Assembly: GCF_027580225.2 (NCBI RefSeq)
Contig: NC_073341.2
Span: 15,560,501 to 15,624,500 of the forward strand
Reading direction: 5' to 3'
DNA from: Misgurnus anguillicaudatus
Lineage: Eukaryota > Chordata > Actinopteri > Cypriniformes > Cobitidae
DNA length: 64,000 nucleotides
In this document: piece by piece, positions 62,601 through 64,000 of the stretch
Numbering within the stretch: the stretch's first letter is position 1
How the letters are laid out: every line of letters starts with the position of its first letter
The notes under the pieces: model-generated
Told to the model about the DNA's origin: nothing
The model's database searches: none
The model's input: only the letters and a program-made list of their open reading frames with translations
Translations under genes and position numbers: made by a program

Positions 62601-64000
62601 TTCCCTTGGAAATTGTGCTAAATGTAGGCTACCTGTACTTAATCAGTTGCAAAGATGTACTGAGCTATTGAGACATGTACTTAGATATTTGCAATTTGAT
62701 GAAATGAATGAGAAATTCAATTCTGTTGTGAACACTTGCCAAGTGGTTTGGAGGTTTGTCCATGTTGTTTTGAGAATGTAATTTCTGTTTCAAGAAATGA
62801 GCCAAACCAATGGAGAAAAACTGTAATATTATCGGTGACAAGCATACCGTATGTGGTGACAGTCGGTGGAAATGTTTGATCATTTGTGTCACAGACGTAC
62901 TGACCACAAAACAGGATGCATTCACTAAAATGTTTAGCACTCTCAGTCAACTTTAAACTGCGAACAGAAATTTGTGTGTGAAAACTCAGTGCAGTTAACC
63001 TTATCCCACTGTAATCCATACTTTAAAAAAAATGTCTGAATGTTGTTTCATTAGAAAACAAGATAGCAGGCAAATTGCAGACATCCATAAACTTAAAAAT
63101 TAAGTTAAAATTAAGACCAAAGTATTTAAATGTTTTTTGGTTGTCACCTGTATGACACCTGCAAAAATTACCTCCATTTGGTTAAAAATCATTACTATAA
63201 TGGCTCAAAAAATTCAAGTTATGAGAAAAGCACTAGATTCACATGTTTGCGTATGCCATTTCCTTGCATTTTCTGTTATCCAATTCAACGACTTTCAGCC
63301 AGTTACATTTGCCCACAGTGTCCAACGTATCCAAATGCTTTTTGGATCACCGTATAAAAAATGTTTGGAGCACACCACTGTGTTTTATGGTGTTATAGGG
63401 CATGTAAGGTGAGGTTTGGACATATTTGTGTTTCTGGATGCTTCTGCTCCTCCCACTTTGGAGGCGATTCGCAGCGGCTGGCTTTTTTCTTTTTGGTGGT
63501 TTTGGTTGCAGAGCAGGGATGTAGCATTGTGGCATGTGCGCGCACACACACATCCTTTTAATACGTTTTAGTCAAAACCCTGAGAATATCATGTTTTCTT
63601 TTTGAACCCAAATTTCCAACATTTGCTTTTCTCAGAGATGAGATTACAAGAGGGTGAAAAGTAGAAAAGTGAGGGGTATAACGTCTAGAAACCCATTCAG
63701 TAACTCAATCCGGTACACATTGAAAACTGACTGCTTTTAAAGAAAACTCTGTTGAAAAGTTAAAGGTCAAGTGTGCATCACTGTTCTAAAGCTCTAAAGT
63801 TCGCGCTGGTCAGCCATTGAATGAATGCCATTGGTTGACCCAATGTGGCTGCTGTGTCTGGTACACAACATAATGGAAAAAACTACATCGCCTTTAAGGT
63901 TATCATAAAACCGTGTGTGTTTGTGTTGTCAGGTACGAAAGCATTTGAAATTGAGAGGGGCGTGCAAAAGTTGGATCTGACGGGAAAGAGGCGCGTGCAG
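9460..64000 (+). CDS. afap1l2: Actin filament-associated protein 1-like 2 (XB130-like), 5' 13 exons; runs off the window
   Basis: Exons: 9460-9475, 32515-32652, 33579-33703, 45513-45609, 45824-46038, 47022-47198, 47454-47546, 47631-47724, 52620-52834, 53379-53482, 53600-53720, 57788-57878, 63933-64000. All phases agree, giving 518 codons without a stop. Seen: an N-terminal MDKQKVLARLV helix region; YMIM at residues 57-60, matching the p85-binding YxxM of human AFAP1L2; YEEAEPF near 112; a first PH domain about 170-263 with LWRKKWLG; a second PH domain about 319-404 with [14 protein letters not shown]. Known: AFAP1L2 is a cytosolic adaptor linking tyrosine kinases, PI3K and actin. The C-terminal coiled coil lies beyond the edge. 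WRKKWLG, EEVSG and the PH2 start favour AFAP1L2 over AFAP1 and AFAP1L1. Start chosen: G at -3 and +4, as in the family. Confidence 0.9.
9835..10072. repeat. MITE-like repeat, CACTC...GAGTA ends
   Basis: Begins near CACTCCTAAAATCAAAG and ends CTTTATTTTCAAGAGTA; the interior has AAAGAACCTTTTAGGAACC. A fragment of similar type is near 54390-54480. Confidence 0.45.
10290..11483. other. Intron 1 segment without recognised features
   Basis: Mostly unique-looking sequence with a short CA run near 10660. No exon with correct phase and no complete repeat was recognised. Confidence 0.5.
11636..12073. repeat. Two tandem copies of a 219-bp unit
   Basis: Both units contain CTACTCAATAAAA, GTGGCAACAGATTACAAGC, CTGCAATTTGCAATTA and GACAAAGA(T/C)CTAGCA. 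The offset of shared blocks is 219 bases (11651 to 11870). It lies in the left part of the nested insert. Confidence 0.85.
12362..12598 (-). pseudogene. Terminal exon of an unidentified host-like gene inside a transposon
   Basis: On the minus strand an acceptor (TTGCAG) precedes a 78-codon open exon that ends in a stop. It starts [17 protein letters not shown] and contains [19 protein letters not shown], ending YELITVQ. I do not recognise it securely. [14 protein letters not shown] loosely recalls a C-terminal segment of large uncharacterised teleost protein families, from memory only. It may be a captured fragment, a transcribed non-coding gene, or the element's own product. It lies antisense to afap1l2 within intron 1. 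Confidence 0.45.
15194..16022. mobile_element. Long foldback element, TTAAAGGGATAG ends
   Basis: 829 bp, almost a complete hairpin. The left arm (15194-15540) and right arm (15680-16022) are inverse over about 340 bases each, including GGATTACCCACAGAAGAC and GGACTATTGCTGGACCCCGT. The outermost TTAA on each side may be the target duplication. A diverged relative is at 43612-44050. Confidence 0.9.
16409..17220. mobile_element. hAT element, TAGGGCTGGGCA ends
   Basis: Starts TAGGGCTGGGCA and ends ATACCCAGCCCTA. Both subterminal regions are rich in AATCGATT. The flanking 8-mers CTAATAAT and CTGTTTAT match at only 5 of 8 positions, suggesting an old insertion. No transposase. Confidence 0.75.
17430..17480 (-). 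repeat. SINE tail fragment
   Basis: ATGCATTTAGCAGACACTTT is the inverse of the common fish SINE/LINE tail (AAAGCGTCTGCTAAATGCAT type). No SINE head is attached. Confidence 0.5.
18030..18260. repeat. Dispersed repeat, copy A
   Basis: Shares AAGGACTTTT(G/A)TTAGCGATCAG and CACCTAGTGGATAATAG with 59360-59520. The family is not identified. Confidence 0.5.
18300..18682. mobile_element. GC-rich MITE
   Basis: Ends TGCGTGTACTCCAGTCGCTG and its inverse CGCGGCAGGTGTACATGCA, each followed inwards by GTAGAGGCGGCAA. Its CpG-rich interior is unlike the flanks and could imitate a promoter. Confidence 0.75.
20040..20279. repeat. hAT MITE fragment related to 46439-46960
   Basis: Shares CCCCATTAAACCAAAGCAGT, GACATGCTGTTT and TTAATGTGACGTCACACTGA with the fuller copy. 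The element at 20280 is inserted into it, and its sequence resumes after 20582 with CTCAGACTGTATT. Confidence 0.65.
20280..20581. mobile_element. MITE with GGCTGTTTCTCAAT ends
   Basis: 302 bp, ends GGCTGTTTCTCAATTCCAAG and ATATTGAGAAACAGCC, flanked by the 3-bp repeat ATT. It is inserted in the 20040 repeat. A PIF/Harbinger-like origin is possible from the short duplication. Confidence 0.75.
20690..22615. repeat. Nested foldback cluster
   Basis: Two inverted pairs are visible. One pairs 20703-20749 plus 21496-21610 with about 21975-22145, sharing TTAAATGCAACTTAAAT-type and CGATGAAAAACATCC blocks. The other pairs about 21690-21900 with 22345-22612, sharing CTTTTCCATTGCA-type ends and TAGTACCACCTC. 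The order of insertion suggests one foldback lies inside the other. Confidence 0.65.
20750..21495. mobile_element. CAGGGTTTCC element, copy 1
   Basis: Ends CAGGGTTTCCCGCAGCAT and TTTTCTGCTGCAAACCCTG. The same family occurs inverted at 48218-48989. It interrupts one arm of a foldback whose other arm is near 21980-22145. hAT is likely from the ends, but the target duplication is imperfect. Confidence 0.75.
23232..24124. mobile_element. Cyprinid foldback MITE interrupted by a hAT element
   Basis: Left GGATAGTTTACCC resumes at 23711 and continues to the matching right end AGGTGAACTATCC. Inverted blocks include GACTTCTATAGTAGGAAAA and TTTTTCCTACTATGGAAGTC. Without the insert it is about 420 bp. 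Confidence 0.85.
23249..23710. mobile_element. hAT MITE, 8-bp TSD GTTTACCC
   Basis: 462 bp, ends TAGGGGTGTAACGATTCA and TGAATCGTTACATCCCTA, with perfect duplications at 23241-23248 and 23711-23718. The duplicated 8-mer belongs to the host foldback, so the insertion point is certain. Confidence 0.92.
24992..26340. mobile_element. piggyBac-like element with TTAA target sites
   Basis: Flanked by TTAA at 24988-24991 and 26341-26344. Ends CCCTTGTATTGTGTTC and GAACATAATATGAGGG are imperfect inverses beginning CCCT, as in piggyBac. Near-palindromes GGGTCAAATTGACC occur at both ends and twice inside. A block of about 361 bp in the right half is tandemly duplicated (compare 25735 with 26096). It sits inside the Tc1 copy. 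Confidence 0.92.
25425..25530 (-). pseudogene. piggyBac transposase C-terminal Cys-rich relic
   Basis: On the minus strand an open segment reads [20 protein letters not shown] and then [11 protein letters not shown]: a C-x2-C...C-x2-C...C-x2-C-x-H pattern as in the piggyBac C-terminal domain. An in-frame stop precedes it (GEYR*CQLC). No catalytic core is visible. Confidence 0.75.
26345..26790 (+). pseudogene. Tc1 transposase fragment
   Basis: Contains [17 protein letters not shown] and [15 protein letters not shown], with the first catalytic Asp in the WSDE motif. A frameshift follows: the residues [15 protein letters not shown] appear only in another frame. The second Asp and Glu are missing because the element is truncated. 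It is not functional. Confidence 0.85.
27190..28620. other. Intron 1 segment without recognised features
   Basis: No complete repeat, RNA gene or phase-compatible exon was found. The edge near 27117-27192 carries one end of the ATAGACGGTTT MITE family. Confidence 0.45.
28796..29004. mobile_element. Short hAT-like MITE
   Basis: Ends CAGGGCTCCAGACTAACTTT and GGCAGTCTGGAGCCCTG. No clear 8-bp duplication. 209 bp, non-coding. Confidence 0.7.
29562..29617. repeat. (GT)n(GA)n compound microsatellite
   Basis: About 14 GT units followed directly by about 14 GA units. Confidence 0.97.
29824..30295. mobile_element. hAT MITE, near-perfect 8-bp TSD
   Basis: 472 bp. Ends TAGAGGTGTCACAATT and AATTGTGACACCCTTA. 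Flanks GTCATTAC and GTCATTAG differ at the last base. A short tandem duplication containing CTCTAAATCCTCGATTCGAT lies near the left end. Confidence 0.8.
30571..30867. mobile_element. hAT MITE, CAGTGGTTCTCAAACTTTTT type
   Basis: 297 bp, ends CAGTGGTTCTCAAACTTTTT and CAGTTTGAGAACCACTG. Flanking 8-mers GCGTAAGG and GCATAAGG match at 7 of 8. This end sequence is widespread among vertebrate hAT elements. Confidence 0.9.
30928..31900. repeat. ATAGACGGTTT-family MITE, interrupted
   Basis: Left end ATAGACCGTTTTAGTGGCAA CAACATAAACAAGCAGCC-like. Similar downstream sequence around 31810-31900 (GAGGTCAGTTTAG) matches the 55012 copy. Between them (about 31075-31640) is an unrelated insert with CTCTATATCATCACGG near its left. 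Boundaries are uncertain. Confidence 0.45.
32515..32652 (+). CDS. afap1l2: afap1l2 exon 2
   Basis: Phase 1 to 1. Encodes the conserved family N-terminal block, with [11 protein letters not shown] and [11 protein letters not shown]. Acceptor TTTTTAG ends at 32514 and donor GTAACC begins at 32653. Confidence 0.93.
33579..33703 (+). CDS. afap1l2: afap1l2 exon 3, YxxM motif, NAGNAG acceptor
   Basis: Phase 1 to 0. Tandem acceptors TAGCAG (33576-33581) allow starts at 33579 or 33582, both in frame and differing by one Ala. It encodes EDAEYMIMN, containing the YxxM motif, then an acidic Ser/Thr-rich stretch. Donor GTGAGT begins at 33704. Confidence 0.88.
33952..35299. mobile_element. hAT element, 8-bp TSD CTTTTGAC
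   Basis: 1348 bp. Ends TAGGGATGCACGATCTTG and CCGGAGCATCCCTA. Perfect duplications at 33944-33951 and 35300-35307. It lies in afap1l2 intron 3. No intact transposase; an exon-like stretch at 34710-34731 lies inside. Confidence 0.92.
36433..37130. repeat. Foldback repeat
   Basis: Left GAGTTTGGTTCCCAAAACGC and right GTTTTAAAACCAAACTC are inverse, followed inwards by TCCATTTT/AAAATGGC. The left arm is also present inverted at about 29055-29190 in intron 1. Confidence 0.6.
37140..39200. other. Intron 3 segment without recognised features
   Basis: I see no complete repeat, RNA gene or phase-compatible exon here. The open stretch at about 38360-38820 has no recognisable similarity. Confidence 0.45.
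39218..39445. repeat. ATAGACGGTTT-family MITE, left part
   Basis: Starts ATAGATGGTTTCAGCAGTAA and continues CAACATGAACAAACAGCTTTCGTGG, as in the copies ending at 41058 and 27192. The right end was not located. Confidence 0.6.
40124..41587. mobile_element. hAT element, 8-bp TSD GTGTTACC
   Basis: Ends TAGGGCTGTGACGGTGGCAT and ATGACAACCGTCACAGCCCCT. Perfect duplications at 40116-40123 and 41588-41595. The 40236-41058 MITE is nested inside. Confidence 0.9.
40236..41058. mobile_element. ATAGACGGTTT-family MITE nested in a hAT element
   Basis: Left ATAGACGGTTTCATCAG and right CTGCTGAAACCGTCTAT, with CACGAAAGCCATTTGTTTATG before the right end. Other copies or fragments are at 27117, 30928, 39218 and 55012. 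Confidence 0.75.
41600..43600. other. Intron 3 segment without recognised features
   Basis: Open stretches on the minus strand at 41854-42328 have no recognisable domain. No complete repeat is recognised. Confidence 0.4.
43612..44050. repeat. Diverged relative of the 15194-16022 foldback
   Basis: Shares CCCATGATTTACTCAC, GTCCATCATCTTTCAGACAA-like and GTCTTCTGTGGGTAATC blocks. The right arm is reduced to the central inverted pair around CACCATCTTGGACTCA and TGAGTCCAAGATG. Confidence 0.65.
44096..44371. mobile_element. MITE AGCAACACTATGTAG, copy 1
   Basis: Ends AGCAACACTATGTAGTTT and AAACTACATAGTGTTGCT, flanked by TTAA (44092-44095, 44372-44375). The inverted second copy is at 57150-57418. 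A 3-bp duplication within TTAA cannot be excluded. Confidence 0.88.
45513..45609 (+). CDS. afap1l2: afap1l2 exon 4, CYEEAEPF motif
   Basis: Phase 0 to 1. Encodes a Pro-rich start then [12 protein letters not shown], matching the family YYEEA(E/V)P motif, a likely tyrosine phosphorylation and SH2-binding region. Acceptor TTTTCAG ends at 45512 and donor GTGAGA begins at 45610. Confidence 0.92.
45824..46038 (+). CDS. afap1l2: afap1l2 exon 5, start of PH1
   Basis: Phase 1 to 0. Encodes [14 protein letters not shown] (the family SSYESYDEE block), a linker, then PH1 strands [15 protein letters not shown] and [12 protein letters not shown]. Donor GTAAGG begins at 46039. Confidence 0.96.
46439..46960. 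mobile_element. MITE with AAAGGGCACCTATTAT ends
   Basis: Starts AAAGGGCACCTATTATACAA and ends GGGCATAATAGGTTCCCTTT. It lies in intron 5 of afap1l2, ending about 60 bases before exon 6. Fragments related to it are near 20040 and 52960. Confidence 0.8.
47022..47198 (+). CDS. afap1l2: afap1l2 exon 6, PH1 core
   Basis: 59 codons, phase 0 to 0. Continues PH1 with [19 protein letters not shown] and ends QAEEWRK at the C-terminal PH helix. The donor GTCTGA is weak after +2; read-through would stop at the second intronic codon. Confidence 0.95.
47278..47418 (+). repeat. tRNA-derived SINE
   Basis: A degenerate tRNA head (TTAGTTGGTAAAGCAT as A-box region, GGATCCGATTTCC as B-box region) is followed by CAGAGAACACG and the tail TAAGTTGCTTTGGATAAAAG with CATCTGCTAAAATGCAT, the standard fish SINE tail. 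It lies in intron 6. Confidence 0.85.
47454..47546 (+). CDS. afap1l2: afap1l2 exon 7, end of PH1
   Basis: 31 codons, phase 0 to 0. Begins VIEEVSG, which completes the PH1 helix as in human AFAP1L2 (VIQEVSG), then a Ser/Tyr-rich linker (SSYYEPESQ). Donor GTAACA begins at 47547. Confidence 0.93.
47631..47724 (+). CDS. afap1l2: afap1l2 exon 8, inter-PH linker
   Basis: Phase 0 to 1. Ser- and acid-rich linker ([17 protein letters not shown]). The mammalian protein has a longer basic linker before PH2; no further exon for it was found in intron 8. Confidence 0.85.
48218..48989. mobile_element. CAGGGTTTCC element, copy 2 (inverted), with nested MITE
   Basis: Starts CAGGGTTTCCTGCAG and ends GCGGGAAACCCTG. 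It is inverted relative to 20750-21495. A MITE at 48248-48492 splits it near its left end. Confidence 0.82.
48248..48492. mobile_element. PIF/Harbinger-like MITE, TTA target duplication
   Basis: Ends GGGCCAATTCACACCGGCTG and CAGGCGGTGTGAATCGGCCC, flanked by TTA on both sides. The other family copy has a single TTA at this site (inverse of CACCTTAACTAACAC near 21465), which confirms the 3-bp duplication. Confidence 0.88.
49000..49900. other. Intron 8 segment without recognised features
   Basis: No complete repeat, no phase-compatible exon. Confidence 0.45.
49922..50140. repeat. MITE-like repeat, copy A
   Basis: Contains AAATGGTCCCTAGCTA and ends TTTTTTGACCATTTTTTCAAACAGTG. A related copy is at 58690-58848. 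Just upstream, GGTTTACTTCACTGTCAGAA is tandemly duplicated. Confidence 0.55.
50347..51530 (+). mobile_element. Tc1-like transposon, full length but mutated
   Basis: Ends ACTCACCTAAAGGATTATTA and TAATAATCCTTTAGGTGAGT are near-perfect inverses bounded by TA. About 1.18 kb, the usual size of a Tc1-like element. It lies in intron 8 in the same orientation as afap1l2. Confidence 0.92.
50497..51496 (+). pseudogene. Tc1-like transposase pseudogene
   Basis: The HTH region starts [19 protein letters not shown]. Damage: loss of a segment and a frameshift near 50620-50712, a stop at about 50892 before the first catalytic Asp motif (AWSDESRF), and a frameshift near 51030. The C-terminal part keeps QQDNAPCH (second Asp) and [13 protein letters not shown] (Glu), spaced as in DD34E enzymes. 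It cannot make an active protein. Confidence 0.9.
52149..52375. repeat. Left part of a TAGGCATGGG hAT element
   Basis: Starts TAGGCATGGGTCGGTTACCG and runs parallel to 56993-57150 and 57423-57480. It lacks the MITE found in that copy, so it shows the empty site around GTTTACATTTAATATA. Confidence 0.75.
52620..52834 (+). CDS. afap1l2: afap1l2 exon 9, PH2, NAGNAG acceptor
   Basis: Phase 1 to 0. Encodes [18 protein letters not shown] and the rest of PH2 strands, ending GDQVAVLE. Acceptor TAGCAG (52617-52622) again permits one extra Ala in frame. Donor GTATGA begins at 52835. Confidence 0.93.
53379..53482 (+). CDS. afap1l2: afap1l2 exon 10, PH2 C-terminal helix
   Basis: Phase 0 to 2. Encodes [17 protein letters not shown], the terminal helix of PH2 (family pattern EASSSEDMGRWIGILL). 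Donor GTACAC begins at 53483. Confidence 0.92.
53600..53720 (+). CDS. afap1l2: afap1l2 exon 11
   Basis: Phase 2 to 0. Encodes [18 protein letters not shown], comparable with the RKFSEPNTYIDGLP segment after PH2 in human AFAP1L2. Donor GTACGT begins at 53721. Confidence 0.88.
53770..54262. mobile_element. MITE with AAGCTGGGTACACACC ends
   Basis: Left AAGCTGGGTACACACCAAAA and right TTGTGATGTGTACCCAGTTT are inverse. It lies in intron 11 just after exon 11. Confidence 0.75.
54487..54764. repeat. Foldback-type repeat
   Basis: Contains inverted TTGTATACATTTGTATGACC and GGTCCACCTTGTACAAATG with flanking AGTCTCATGGCAATTTATAC. The family is not named. Confidence 0.5.
55012..55317. mobile_element. 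ATAGACGGTTT-family MITE
   Basis: Left CTATAGACGGTTTTAGCAGT, right AATGAAAACGTCTATA. Inserted in the left arm of the foldback. Confidence 0.75.
55653..56693. mobile_element. hAT element, 8-bp TSD CCTTGATG
   Basis: 1041 bp. Starts TAGGGATGTGCATTTATG and ends CGCGCCCATCCCTA. Perfect duplications at 55645-55652 and 56694-56701. Its left interior (GGGGCAATCAAAGGGG to AACTATGA) is shared with the CAGGGTTTCC elements. No transposase. Confidence 0.93.
56993..57605. mobile_element. hAT element, 8-bp TSD CTCTGTAG, with nested MITE
   Basis: Starts TAGGCATGGGCCAGTAAC and ends ATACCGGCCCATATCTA. Perfect duplications at 56985-56992 and 57606-57613. It ends about 180 bases before exon 12. Confidence 0.9.
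57150..57418. mobile_element. MITE AGCAACACTATGTAG, copy 2 (inverted)
   Basis: Inverse of the 44096-44371 copy, with GCAGGCAGGGGGAGGGGCGG in the middle. Flanked by TTAA at 57146-57149 and 57419-57422; the related element at 52149 has one TTAA there. Confidence 0.9.
57788..57878 (+). CDS. afap1l2: afap1l2 exon 12, Asn/Ser-rich (putative)
   Basis: Phase 0 to 1. Low-complexity [20 protein letters not shown]. Support is splice consensus (donor GTGAGT at 57879) and frame continuity with both neighbours; no family motif. Acceptors ending at 57787 and 57793 are both usable in frame. Confidence 0.6.
57900..58690. other. Intron 12 segment without recognised features
   Basis: No complete repeat or phase-compatible exon is recognised. 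Confidence 0.45.
58690..58848. repeat. MITE-like repeat, copy B
   Basis: Shares AAATGGTCCCTAGCTA, a GTATACATATCT block and TTTTTGACCATT with 49922-50140. Confidence 0.55.
59205..59560. repeat. Dispersed repeat, copy B
   Basis: Starts ACTCTTTCCCCGCCAGTG and includes CACCTAGTGGATAATAG, shared with 18030-18260. Confidence 0.5.
59586..60458. mobile_element. Long foldback element, TTAAAGGAATATT ends
   Basis: 873 bp. Arms of about 330 bases, for example TTTTTGACAAGAAAAATAAC against CTTGTCAAAAATGACAATCG and CGAGGCATAAGGGTC against GACCCTTGTGCCTCG. Outer TTAA on each side. The CpG-rich centre is non-coding. Confidence 0.9.
60826..62828 (-). mobile_element. Tc1/mariner (IS630-like) transposon with long TIRs
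   Basis: Ends of about 60 bp are near-identical inverses, starting ACAGTTTTTCTCCATTGGTT and including GGCTCATTTCTTGAAACAG, and bordered by TA. About 2.0 kb. The left end is followed by a second, diverged copy of the terminal region (61024-61250), so subterminal sequence is tandemly repeated with a period near 193 bases. A damaged transposase lies on the minus strand. Confidence 0.85.
61640..62340 (-). pseudogene. DDE transposase pseudogene of the 60826-62828 element
   Basis: Fragments in different frames: DEAGFNL-like residues (first Asp) near 62300-62280, then a long open part with [18 protein letters not shown] (second Asp) and [15 protein letters not shown]. The expected LNPIEEFF is shortened to LNPEFF, which disturbs the catalytic Glu region. 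Frameshifts separate the parts. Inactive. Confidence 0.8.
62840..63932. other. Intron 12 segment before exon 13
   Basis: No complete repeat recognised; overlapping short open stretches at 63130-63560 lack domains or splice support. Confidence 0.45.
63933..64000 (+). CDS. afap1l2: afap1l2 exon 13 (putative, cut by the window end)
   Basis: Acceptor TTGTCAG ends at 63932. Phase 1 entry gives [21 protein letters not shown] and stays open to the edge. It would precede the C-terminal coiled coil. Support is phase and an open frame only. Confidence 0.55.

Overview
The window is vertebrate nuclear DNA from a teleost, most likely a cypriniform (carp, minnow or zebrafish relative). It is AT-rich, its genes are split by long introns, and its repeats are the kinds typical of cyprinid genomes: hAT elements with 8-bp target duplications, long foldback MITEs, Tc1-like and piggyBac elements, and a tRNA-derived SINE. 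No bacterial, phage or organellar features are present.

Two protein-coding genes lie in tandem on the + strand. From 499 to 3629 are the last six recognisable coding exons of an ablim1-like gene (actin-binding LIM protein), ending in a villin-headpiece actin-binding domain. From 9460 to the window edge is an afap1l2-like gene (actin filament-associated protein 1-like 2, also called XB130). I placed 13 coding exons (518 codons) by reading-frame phase; the 3' part lies beyond base 64000. The order ABLIM1 then AFAP1L2 on one strand matches the mammalian arrangement, which supports both names. Both products are actin-linked adaptors.

Layout: 1-3629 ablim1 3' end; 3630-9459 intergenic DNA with repeats, then a CpG-richer afap1l2 promoter and 5' leader; 9476-32514 afap1l2 intron 1 (23 kb, repeat-dense); 32515-33703 exons 2-3; 33704-45512 intron 3 (11.8 kb); 45513-47724 exons 4-8, including the first PH domain; 47725-52619 intron 8; 52620-53720 exons 9-11, including the second PH domain; 53721-63932 repeat-filled introns around exon 12; 63933-64000 start of exon 13.

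Most remaining DNA is transposon-derived and heavily nested. Several insertions can be read exactly because a second copy of the host repeat in the window, or the other arm of a foldback, shows the uninterrupted site. The most interesting structures are: a 3.6-kb hAT composite (11484-15046) whose 2.7-kb insert carries an intron-containing, host-like gene fragment on the minus strand; an inverted pair of MITEs flanking afap1l2 exons 4-11, a block of 1116 nt divisible by three; in-frame tandem splice acceptors in afap1l2, one beside its YxxM motif; an 8-nt microexon and a GC-AG intron in ablim1; and a piggyBac relic inside a Tc1 copy. All calls come from reading the sequence; no alignment or database search was run.
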